The translations under genes were made by a program, and so were the position numbers. Shown one piece after another: positions 53,055 through 62,742 of a stretch of DNA of 64,000 nt. Every line of letters starts with the position of its first letter. Within the stretch, counting starts at the first letter, position 1. The stretch is from Ramlibacter sp. PS4R-6 (GTDB taxonomy: Bacteria; Pseudomonadota; Gammaproteobacteria; Burkholderiales; Burkholderiaceae_C): NCBI RefSeq assembly GCF_037572775.1, contig NZ_JBBHKA010000001.1:2852001-2916000 (forward strand), read 5' to 3'. The notes beneath the pieces are model-generated. The model made no database searches and had not been told where the DNA came from. It was given only the letters and a program-made list of their open reading frames with translations.

Positions 53055-53835
53055 TCTTTTCTCCGAATTCGCCCAGCGCCCAGCCGGCCGCGAACGCGAA
53101 GTATTCGCGCAGCCACGCGTTGAAGCGGATGTACAGCGGGGTGGGCGCGCCGGCGGCGCTGACGTTGGTGTATCCGGCATTCCGCGCGATCCACGAGGCG
53201 CGCAGCGCGTGGAAATCGCTCGTCACGACGAGGATGGGCGACGCCGGCGCGACACCGTGGCGCTGCAGCAGCGGGCGGCTCAGCACGAAATTGCCGTGGG
53301 TACTGGTGCTCGCCTCTTCCTGCACGATGCGGGCGGACTCCAGGGCATGCGCGCGCAGCCAGTCGCCCATCACCTGCGCCTCGGCGCGCTCCTCGTCGAA
53401 GCCGCGCCCGCCGCTCACGACGACGGGAATGCCGGGGTATGCCCGCGCACGGGAAAGCGCGAGCTCCAGGCGCCGCTCGAGCACCGGCGACACCTTGCCG
53501 CCGGGTGTGCCGGAGCCCAGCACCATGATCGCCGCCGGAGCAGCGGCCGGCGCGGCTGCCGCTTGCAGGTGCTGCGCGAGAAACACGAAGAAGATCGCCA
53601 CGCTCGCCATCCACAAGGCGACCAGCGCCCACGCAGCGCGCCACAGCCAGCGCCGCCGCGGCGACACGTCCAGCCACGCCTGCACGCGTTCGCGCCGCAG
53701 GGCCAGCGCCAGCAGCACCGTGCCGAACAGGAACGGCAAGGTCGCCCCCAGGCTGAACACGCGCTGCGCAAAGAGGAACAGCGCGTCGCCCACGAGGAGC
53801 AACCCCACCACGCCACCGGCGGTGGCAGTCCTCAC
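53047..53835 (-). CDS. YdcF/ElyC (DUF218) family membrane protein
   Basis: The gene lies between pccB and pccA. GTG at 53835 overlaps the pccB stop (GTGA) and gives 262 residues; an ATG at 53862 (271 residues) is the alternative. Three membrane helices occupy about residues 8-25, 30-50 and 62-85. The DUF218 domain follows: [59 protein letters not shown] and [13 protein letters not shown]. Relatives ElyC and SanA act in envelope and undecaprenyl-phosphate carrier-related processes. There is no evident metabolic link to propionyl-CoA, but the overlaps on both sides show it is truly part of the operon. Confidence 0.82.
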   Translation of the reverse strand: MRTATAGGVVGLLLVGDALFLFAQRVFSLGATLPFLFGTVLLALALRRERVQAWLDVSPRRRWLWRAAWALVALWMASVAIFFVFLAQHLQAAAAPAAAPAAIMVLGSGTPGGKVSPVLERRLELALSRARAYPGIPVVVSGGRGFDEERAEAQVMGDWLRAHALESARIVQEEASTSTHGNFVLSRPLLQRHGVAPASPILVVTSDFHALRASWIARNAGYTNVSAAGAPTPLYIRFNAWLREYFAFAAGWALGEFGEKNV

Positions 53836-55364
53836 AGCGGGATGTTCCCGTGCTTGCGCCATGGGTTGTCCAGCTTCTTCTCGCGCAGCATCACCAGCGA
53901 GCGGCAGATGCGCTTGCGCGTCTCGTGCGGCAGGATCACGTCGTCGATGAAGCCGCGAGCGCCGGCGATGAACGGGTTGGCGAAGCGCGCCTTGTATTCG
54001 GCCTCGCGCGCGGCGAGTTTGGCGGGGTCGCCCTTGTCCTCGCGGAAGATGATCTCCACCGCCCCCTTGGCGCCCATCACCGCGATCTCGGCGTTGGGCC
54101 AGGCGAAGTTGACGTCGCCGCGCAGGTGCTTGGAGCTCATCACGTCGTAGGCGCCGCCGTAGGCCTTGCGCGTGATCACGGTGATCTTGGGCACCGTGCA
54201 CTCGGCGTAGGCGTAGAGCAGCTTCGCTCCGTGCTTGATGATGCCGCCGTACTCCTGGCTTGTGCCCGGCATGAAGCCCGGCACGTCGACGAAGGTGATC
54301 ACCGGGATGTTGAAGGCGTCGCAGAAGCGCACGAAGCGCGCGGCCTTGATCGAGCTCTTGATGTCCAGGCAGCCCGCCAGCACCAGCGGCTGGTTGGCGA
54401 CGAAGCCGATCGTCTGGCCCTCCATGCGCCCGAATCCCACGATGATGTTCTTCGCGTAGTCGGCCTGCAGCTCGAAGAAGTCGCCGTCGTCCACGACCTT
54501 CAGGATCAGCTCCTTCATGTCGTACGGTTTGTTGGGGTTGTCGGGCACCAGCGTGTCCAGCGACATGTCCATGCGCTCGGCCGGGTCGTTGCTGGGGCGG
54601 ATCGGCGCCTTCTCGCGGTTGTTCAGCGGCAGGTAGTTGTAGAAGCGCCGCAACATCAGCAGCGCCTCGACGTCGTTCTCGAACGCCAGGTCGGCCACGC
54701 CACTGCGCGTGGTGTGCGTGACCGCGCCGCCCAGTTCCTCCGCCGTCACCTCCTCGTGCGTCACGGTCTTCACCACGTCGGGGCCCGTGACGAACATGTA
54801 GCTGGAGTCCTTCACCATGAAGATGAAGTCCGTCATCGCGGGCGAGTAGACGGCGCCGCCGGCGCACGGCCCCATGATCATGCTGATCTGCGGGATGACG
54901 CCCGACGCCAGCACGTTCTTCTGGAACACGTCGGCGTAGCCGCCCAGCGACGCCACGCCTTCCTGGATGCGCGCGCCGCCCGAGTCGTTCAGGCCGATCA
55001 CCGGCGCGCCGACCTTCATGGCCTGGTCCATCACCTTGCAGATCTTCTCGGCGTGCGCTTCCGACAGCGCACCGCCGAACACCGTGAAGTCCTGGCTGAA
55101 GACGAACACGAGGCGGCCGTTGATCATCCCGTAGCCGGTGACCACGCCGTCGCCGGGGATCTTCTGCTTGTCCATCCCGAAGTCGTGGCAGCGGTGCTCC
55201 ACGAACATGTCCCACTCCTCGAACGTGCCTTCGTCGAGCAGCAGCTCCAGCCGCTCGCGCGCCGTCAGCTTGCCTTTCTTGTGCTGCGCGTCGATGCGCT
55301 TAGCGCCGCCGCCTTGCCGCGCGGCTTCGCGCTTTTTCTCGAGTTGTTCGAGGATGTCGTGCAT
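53832..55364 (-). CDS. pccB: Propionyl-CoA carboxylase beta subunit (carboxyltransferase)
   Basis: The 510-residue carboxyltransferase transfers CO2 from biotin to propionyl-CoA. N- and C-terminal crotonase-like halves are visible with [19 protein letters not shown] (oxyanion glycines), [33 protein letters not shown] and [18 protein letters not shown]. The last includes a conserved oxyanion hole of the CoA carboxyltransferase family. The length is that of PccB. It follows meaB by 12 bases, and its stop overlaps the YdcF-like gene. Confidence 0.94.
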   Translation of the reverse strand: MHDILEQLEKKREAARQGGGAKRIDAQHKKGKLTARERLELLLDEGTFEEWDMFVEHRCHDFGMDKQKIPGDGVVTGYGMINGRLVFVFSQDFTVFGGALSEAHAEKICKVMDQAMKVGAPVIGLNDSGGARIQEGVASLGGYADVFQKNVLASGVIPQISMIMGPCAGGAVYSPAMTDFIFMVKDSSYMFVTGPDVVKTVTHEEVTAEELGGAVTHTTRSGVADLAFENDVEALLMLRRFYNYLPLNNREKAPIRPSNDPAERMDMSLDTLVPDNPNKPYDMKELILKVVDDGDFFELQADYAKNIIVGFGRMEGQTIGFVANQPLVLAGCLDIKSSIKAARFVRFCDAFNIPVITFVDVPGFMPGTSQEYGGIIKHGAKLLYAYAECTVPKITVITRKAYGGAYDVMSSKHLRGDVNFAWPNAEIAVMGAKGAVEIIFREDKGDPAKLAAREAEYKARFANPFIAGARGFIDDVILPHETRKRICRSLVMLREKKLDNPWRKHGNIPL

Positions 55365-55376
55365 GTTGCGTCCCTC

Positions 55377-56348
55377 TCAGGTTCCTTTTTCCCACGCGTC
55401 CAGCAGGCGGCGCGCGGCCGTCGACGCGGGCACGCGGCCCGCCTCGACATCGTTCGTCAATTGCGGCAGCAGGCCGCGCACGGCGGCATGCTCGCGGAAA
55501 TCGTTCTTCAGCCCGGCCTCGATGCGCTCCCACATCCACGCCAGCGACTGGTGCTGCCGGCGCGCGGCCAGCTGCCCGTTCTTCGTGCGCGCGTCGCGGA
55601 AGTCCGTCACCGCCTGCCAGAAGCGGTCCAGGCCCTCGCCCTTCAGCGCGCTCAACTGGATGACCTGCGCCGAGTGCTCGCGCTTGCGGCCCTGCTGGCT
55701 GAAGATGCGCATCACGCCCGTCACCTGCGCCTGCGCGCGCGTGGCGGCGTCGGGGTCGATGTCCGCCTTGTTGATCACCACCAGGTCGGCCAGCTCCATC
55801 ACGCCCTTCTTGATGGCCTGCAGGTCGTCGCCGGCATTGGGCAGTTGCATCAGCACGAACATGTCCGTCATGCCGGCCACCGCCGTTTCGCTCTGGCCGA
55901 CGCCGACGGTTTCGACGATCACGACGTCGTAGCCGGCCGCTTCGCAGACCAGCATCGACTCGCGCGTCTTCTCGGCCACGCCGCCCAGCGTGCCGCTCGA
56001 CGGGCTGGGCCGGATGTAGGCCTTGTCGTTGACCGACAGCATCTCCATGCGCGTCTTGTCGCCCAGGATCGAGCCGCCGGACACGGTCGACGACGGGTCG
56101 ACGGCGAGCACGGCGACACGATGCCCTTTCTCGATCAGGTACAGCCCCAGCGCCTCGATGAAGGTGCTCTTGCCCACACCGGGCACGCCGCTGATACCGA
56201 GCCTGAATGACCGGCCCGAATGGGGCAGCAGCTTCGTGAGGAGTTCGTCGCCCTGCGCGCGATGGTCGGCGCGCGTCGATTCCAGCAGCGTGATCGCCTT
56301 CGCAATGGCGCGGCGCTCCCCGGCGAGGACCTGGTCGGCGAGGTTCAT
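55377..56348 (-). CDS. meaB: Methylmalonyl-CoA mutase-associated GTPase MeaB
   Basis: The 323-residue G3E-type GTPase loads and protects the cobalamin cofactor of methylmalonyl-CoA mutase. It has the P-loop GVPGVGKSTFIEA (about 54-66), VLAVDPSSTVSGGSILGDKTRM, the Walker B region VETVGVGQSE, and NKAD for guanine specificity. The start [19 protein letters not shown] at 56348 overlaps the stop of the SGNH gene (ATGA); longer upstream frames are not family sequence. Confidence 0.95.
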   Translation of the reverse strand: MNLADQVLAGERRAIAKAITLLESTRADHRAQGDELLTKLLPHSGRSFRLGISGVPGVGKSTFIEALGLYLIEKGHRVAVLAVDPSSTVSGGSILGDKTRMEMLSVNDKAYIRPSPSSGTLGGVAEKTRESMLVCEAAGYDVVIVETVGVGQSETAVAGMTDMFVLMQLPNAGDDLQAIKKGVMELADLVVINKADIDPDAATRAQAQVTGVMRIFSQQGRKREHSAQVIQLSALKGEGLDRFWQAVTDFRDARTKNGQLAARRQHQSLAWMWERIEAGLKNDFREHAAVRGLLPQLTNDVEAGRVPASTAARRLLDAWEKGT

Positions 56349-57072
56349 CGCGCCGCCCATTTCGCCCGGCCCTGCAGGATGATGTCCGCCAGGCGCGCCG
56401 ACCACATCGGGTAGACGGCGGGACCCGGGTGGAAGCCGTCCTCGGCGAGCACGCCCGGCTCCGTGGGAATGTTCGCCGGCCAGTAACCCACGCCGCGCGA
56501 CGTCGCCCATTCACCCAGCGCCTTGTCCAGCCAGCTCGCGTAGCGCCCGAGGTACCAACGCAGCGGCTGCGGCAGGGCCGTCAACCGGCCCATGGGCGGC
56601 AGGCCCGAAACCACGCCCCACTTCACGCCCACGTCTTCCTCGAGCAGGCTCCACAGCGCCGCGATCCGCTCCACGAAGCCGGCCGCGGTGGTCTGCGAGG
56701 TCACGTCGTTCACGCCGAGCACGATCACCGCGACGTCGGCGGGCTCGACGCGCGAAGCGCGAACCAGGGCGATCGCCTCCGACGCATTCACGCCCGATTG
56801 CGCGACGAGCTGCCAGCCGACCGCATAGCCTTCGCGCAACGCCAGCTCCTTCGCCAGCGGCAAGGCAAGGGCTTGCGCCTGGTCGGCCATCCCGACACCG
56901 GCGGCCGACGAATCGCCGACCACGAGCACGCGCAGCTTCGTCTCGCCCTTGCCCTCGACGCCGTCGCGCGGCCCCGGTGCTTCCGGCAGGCGCAGCGCCG
57001 TGCGGCGCAGCCAGCGCGCCTGCGGCAACAGCACCGGCCCCAGCGCCAGCTTCGCGGCGACGAGCGCGGCGG

Positions 57073-57076
<4 letters not shown>
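56345..57076 (-). CDS. SGNH/GDSL-type hydrolase with N-terminal membrane segment
   Basis: The 243-residue protein starts at GTG 57076, which overlaps the stop of the mutase gene (GTGA). The first 20 residues are hydrophobic ([17 protein letters not shown]) and may anchor the protein or direct export. Block [17 protein letters not shown] carries the nucleophilic Ser, block [14 protein letters not shown] the Asn, and block [12 protein letters not shown] the Asp/His pair. These enzymes are esterases, acyltransferases or lipases. Placement between the mutase and its GTPase is notable. An acyl-ester substrate in the envelope is more likely than a CoA ester, but this is inference. Confidence 0.82.
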
Positions 57077-59232
<2,156 letters not shown>

Positions 59233-59290
59233 GGCGGAAGTGTCTTCCTTTGGTTCGCGGCCGTCAGAAGCCGATCCCGGCATCTTACCG

Positions 59291-59305
59291 CATTTATAAT
59301 TATTG
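59291..59305. promoter_or_regulatory. AT-rich patch with ATAATTAT palindrome between mcm and the GntR-type gene
   Basis: CATTTATAATTATTG is conspicuously AT-rich in GC-rich DNA. It includes the 8-base palindrome ATAATTAT (59296-59303) and TATAAT-like -10 boxes usable on the plus strand (regulator) or, by symmetry, the minus strand (mcm operon). It is the probable shared promoter/operator region. Confidence 0.45.
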
Positions 59306-59341
59306 ATGAAGAATGAGAAAGCTGGCAGAATGCCGGCAAAC

Positions 59342-59980
59342 ATGGCCTCCGCCGTCTCCCTAGCCCCGCGCGCCCTCTACGAAGAAGTGGCCGAGCAACT
59401 GCGCCAGCAGATCTTCCGGCGCGAGCTCGAGCCGGGCAGCTGGATCGACGAGGTCAAGATCGCCAGCGAGTTCGGCATCAGCCGCACGCCCCTGCGCGAG
59501 GCGCTGAAGGTGCTGGCCGCCGAGGGCCTGGTCACGATGAAGGTGCGCCGCGGCGCCTACGTCACCGAAGTGTCCGAGACGGACCTGGCCGACGTCTACC
59601 ACCTGCTCTCCCTGCTGGAGAGCGATGCCGCGGGCGTGGTGGCGCAAAAGGCCACCGACGAACAGGTCAAGGAGCTGCAGCAGCTGCACAAGCAGCTGGA
59701 GGCCGCGCAATCCGACCGCGACAAGTTCTTCGCGATCAACGAGCGCTTCCACATGCGGCTGCTGGAGATCGCCGGCAACAAGTGGCGCGACCAGCTGGTC
59801 GCCGACCTGCGCAAGGTGATGAAGCTCAATCGCCACAACTCGCTGCTGAAGGCCGGGCGGGTCAAGGAATCGATGCTGGAGCATCGCGCGATCGTCGACG
59901 CCATCGCCAGGCGCGATGCGAAGGCGGCGACCAAGCGGATGCAGGAGCATTTCACCAACGGCTTGAAGGCCGCCGCTTAG
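59342..59980 (+). CDS. GntR-family regulator, FadR subfamily
   Basis: The protein has 212 residues from ATG 59342 ([16 protein letters not shown]). ATGs at 59330 and 59303 are alternatives, the last lying inside the presumed promoter. The winged helix (about 10-75) shows [43 protein letters not shown] and [10 protein letters not shown]. The all-helical FCD domain (about 85-205) has [26 protein letters not shown] and [12 protein letters not shown]. Its Asp and His residues usually bind a metal and a carboxylic effector. Divergence from the methylmalonyl-CoA operon makes it the obvious candidate regulator, perhaps sensing an acyl-CoA or dicarboxylate. Confidence 0.85.
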   Translation: MASAVSLAPRALYEEVAEQLRQQIFRRELEPGSWIDEVKIASEFGISRTPLREALKVLAAEGLVTMKVRRGAYVTEVSETDLADVYHLLSLLESDAAGVVAQKATDEQVKELQQLHKQLEAAQSDRDKFFAINERFHMRLLEIAGNKWRDQLVADLRKVMKLNRHNSLLKAGRVKESMLEHRAIVDAIARRDAKAATKRMQEHFTNGLKAAA

Positions 59981-60023
59981 ACGCGCTGCTAGACTCCCGC
60001 GATCCAAATCGAGGGAGGGTGCA

Positions 60024-61847
60024 TTGGGGCGCTGGAAGCAATGGGTGGCGAACCCGTGGGTGCTGGCTTCCATCGGCGGCCTCCTCTTCCTCGCCGCGTT
60101 CCAGTGGCGCTACGCCACCGTCTCGCCGCTGCTCTACGAGTTCCGCGACGACGGCATCATCACCCTGAGCCACGGCCGCAACTGGGTCGACTTCGGCTTC
60201 ATCGGGATCAACCCGTCGGGCGAGCGGCTGGAAGCCACGTCCGCGCCGCTGCAGATGTTCCTGTATGCGGCTGCGTACGCGCTGTTCGGCGCAGGCTACG
60301 CGCCGTTCGTCAACGTGCAGACATGGGCTTGCACCTTTGCGCTGGGCGCGATCCTCACCTTTTTCTTCGCCACTCGGCCCTGGTTCGCGCTCGGCGTGGC
60401 AGCGGCATCGGCCCTCGTGCTCACGCAGGCGGGGTCGTTCGTCGTGTGGCATGGGTCCGGCATGGAGAACGCGCTCATGCACGTCCTGCTGCCCTGGACG
60501 GTGTACCTGCTGTACCGCTTCTCCGTCACGGGCCAGGTGGACTTGCGCTGGGCCGTCGTGCCTTTCCTGGCCAGCATCGTGCGCGTCGAGGCGGTCTACC
60601 ACGTGGCCCCGCTGCTGGCCGTGTTCTGCGCGTACTGGGCGACGGCGCGCGGCGGCGGCGAGGCGCGGCGCTTCACGGCCGTCGTCGCGGTGCTTTGGAT
60701 CGCGTTCAATGCCTGGCGCTACTTTTATTTCGGCGCCGTGTTTCCCAACACCGCGGTCGCGCAAGGCATCTCGGTCGGCGAACGGCTGGTGGAGCTGGTG
60801 ACCCTCAGCCCCACCTACCTCGACCAGTCGCTGACGGCGGCGCGCGTGATCTTCTCGCGGCATGGCGCGTACCTGCTGTTGCTTGCGCTGCCGCTGTTGC
60901 TGCTGCGATCGCGCTCCGGCCCCAACGTGCTGCTGCTGGCGCTGGGCGGAACGCTCGTCCTCACCGCCCTGTTCACGCCCTTCCTCTTCGGCGTGGCGCG
61001 GCTGGACACCTCCCGCACCACCACGCAGCTGGCGGTCGCGGTCGTCATCGTGCTGATAGCCGCCGCGGCCGACTGGCAGCCCCGCCGCGCCGACCGCTAC
61101 CCCATGCTCGTCACCGCCATCGCGGTGTTCCTGATCCACCAGGTTTCATCCTCGGCGCCCTACGGCGTGTGCTGCGGCCTCGACGACTTCGACAAGACGC
61201 GCAAGTCGTTCGAGCAGCTCGCGCAGCGCGAAGGCATCCCGCGGCCCACCGTCGCCAACCCCGACCTGGGCATCGTCAGCTGGCACAAGACGATGAACAT
61301 CGTCGACCTGGGCCTCCTGGGCTCGTCCATCGTTCCGCGGCTGGACGCGGACGGGCCCGCGATGCGGCGCTACCTGCTCGACTTCGCCGCGCCCGACATG
61401 TTCGAGGCGCATGGTTTCTGGAGTTGCCGCTACGCACGCGCGCTCGGCCCGGCCTTCTTCGAGCGCTACGCCTTCGCGGGGGCGCCCGATGCGAAGCCGA
61501 CGATCTCGTGCAAGGGCGTGGAAGCGCCCTCGGGCGTTTGGATCCGCAAGGACGTGATGCGCGATTCAGCCAGCCGCGAGCGTGCCTTGCTTCAGGACCT
61601 GGCCCGCAAGCCGGACGTGGCGCGTGTCGCCGCGGAACTGCAGGCGTGCAAGGCATCGTGCGTCTACGTGGCGCGGTCGGTGTACCGCATGCTCCCGGAG
61701 TTCCGCGCGCAAGGCGACGTCCCGAAGCTCAGGACGCTGTTCGAGAACAGCCCGTCGCGCGACTACGACCTGTTCCTCATCGCGGGCGCCGAGGACCCGC
61801 GCGCGTGGCGCAAGGCGCTCGACTTGCTGCGCGAAGGCGCGCACTAG
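60024..61847 (+). CDS. GT-C glycosyltransferase, arabinofuranosyltransferase (AftB/TfpW)-like membrane protein
   Basis: The 607-residue polytopic protein starts at TTG 60024 behind a strong GAGGGAGGG site. An N-terminal helix (about 11-29) precedes the GT-C loop with Asp42-Asp43 (EFRDDGIITLSHGRN), then INPSGERLEATSAPLQ, resembling the DD and GERVEGxTxPL signatures of mycobacterial AftB-like enzymes. Further hallmarks are SGMENALMHVLLPW, VRVEAVYHVAPLL and WRYFYFGAVFPNTAVAQ. About ten membrane helices are followed by a periplasmic C-terminal part with CKGVEAP and CKASCVY. Such proteins move sugar from a polyprenyl-phosphate donor. The neighbours, encoding a DPPR-synthase-like UbiA protein and a DprE1-like oxidase, suggest D-arabinofuranose as the sugar. 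The acceptor is unknown. Confidence 0.65.
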   Translation: MGRWKQWVANPWVLASIGGLLFLAAFQWRYATVSPLLYEFRDDGIITLSHGRNWVDFGFIGINPSGERLEATSAPLQMFLYAAAYALFGAGYAPFVNVQTWACTFALGAILTFFFATRPWFALGVAAASALVLTQAGSFVVWHGSGMENALMHVLLPWTVYLLYRFSVTGQVDLRWAVVPFLASIVRVEAVYHVAPLLAVFCAYWATARGGGEARRFTAVVAVLWIAFNAWRYFYFGAVFPNTAVAQGISVGERLVELVTLSPTYLDQSLTAARVIFSRHGAYLLLLALPLLLLRSRSGPNVLLLALGGTLVLTALFTPFLFGVARLDTSRTTTQLAVAVVIVLIAAAADWQPRRADRYPMLVTAIAVFLIHQVSSSAPYGVCCGLDDFDKTRKSFEQLAQREGIPRPTVANPDLGIVSWHKTMNIVDLGLLGSSIVPRLDADGPAMRRYLLDFAAPDMFEAHGFWSCRYARALGPAFFERYAFAGAPDAKPTISCKGVEAPSGVWIRKDVMRDSASRERALLQDLARKPDVARVAAELQACKASCVYVARSVYRMLPEFRAQGDVPKLRTLFENSPSRDYDLFLIAGAEDPRAWRKALDLLREGAH

Positions 61848-62722
61848 GCGCCGGGCCACATGCTCCAGGCGCAGACGGCAACCCACGCCACCACCGTCAG
61901 CGCCAGTTGCCAGTCGCCCAGCAGGGCGTCGGTGGGCGATTCGCCTTCGTCATGCACCTCCACCACGTACCAGTAGCGGAACAGGCCGAACAGCACGAGC
62001 GGGATCGTCATGGCCAGCTGCGGCCGCGTCGCCACGACGAACATGCCGTAGAACACCAGCGCGCCCGTCGCCGCGATCTCGGCGTAGCGCTCGACCAGCG
62101 TGACCGGGTAGGAATCGAGCACCTCGCGCGTCGCCGCGCCCATCTTGAGTTCCTGCCGGCGCTTGACGGCGGCGAGGTACAGCGCCAGGCACAGCGTCGT
62201 GATGAACATCCACGACGACACGGGCACGCCCAGCGCCATGCCGCCGGCGAACACGCGCAGCACGAAGCCGATCGCCACGACGAAGATGTCGATCACCGGC
62301 TGGTGCTTCAGCGAGACGGTGTAGGCGAGGTTCAGGACCAGGTAGGCGGCGATCACGTTGACCACCGCCGGCATCACGAACCAGGCGGCGACCAGGATGG
62401 CATAGAGGACGCCCAGGAGCGTGAGCGCGGCCTGCGGCGTCACGATGCCCGCGGCCAGCGGCCGGCTGCGGCTTTTCTTCGGATGCGCCCGGTCCCGCTC
62501 GACGTCGTGAAGGTCATTCACAATGTACGCGGCGGACGAAGCCGCGCAGAACAGGAGCATCGCGAGGATGGAACGGACGATCGCGGAGGAATCGGTGAAC
62601 AGCCCGGCGAACACCAGCGGCGCCAGGACGAAGCCGTTCTTCACCCATTGCTTCGGCCGCATCAGGCGCACGAGCCCCGGCATCTGGCCGGTGCGGACGT
62701 TCAGGGCGGCGTTGTCTTCCAT
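61844..62722 (-). CDS. UbiA-family prenyltransferase, probable decaprenyl-phosphate phosphoribosyltransferase
   Basis: The 292-residue membrane protein has about eight or nine helices. It carries the first aspartate motif NDLHDVERDR (Asn69, Asp70, Asp73, Asp77), the preceding LMRPKQWVKNGFVLAPLVFAG and the following HPKKSRSRPLAAG, as in mycobacterial DPPR synthase (Rv3806c), not as in UbiA of ubiquinone synthesis. The second motif region reads YTVSLKHQPVIDIFVVA. The expected reaction attaches 5-phosphoribose from PRPP to polyprenyl phosphate. The stop overlaps that of the GT-C gene by four bases (convergent), and the start is 20 bases from the divergent DprE1-like gene. Confidence 0.75.
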   Translation of the reverse strand: MEDNAALNVRTGQMPGLVRLMRPKQWVKNGFVLAPLVFAGLFTDSSAIVRSILAMLLFCAASSAAYIVNDLHDVERDRAHPKKSRSRPLAAGIVTPQAALTLLGVLYAILVAAWFVMPAVVNVIAAYLVLNLAYTVSLKHQPVIDIFVVAIGFVLRVFAGGMALGVPVSSWMFITTLCLALYLAAVKRRQELKMGAATREVLDSYPVTLVERYAEIAATGALVFYGMFVVATRPQLAMTIPLVLFGLFRYWYVVEVHDEGESPTDALLGDWQLALTVVAWVAVCAWSMWPGA

Positions 62723-62742
62723 CGCCGGATGATTCTCGCACC

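Noticed and set aside
59303..59341. Start of the GntR-type regulator at ATG 59303
   Set aside because: This ATG lies immediately after and partly inside the likely promoter (TATAAT-like patch); starts at 59330 or 59342 fit the family N-terminus better.
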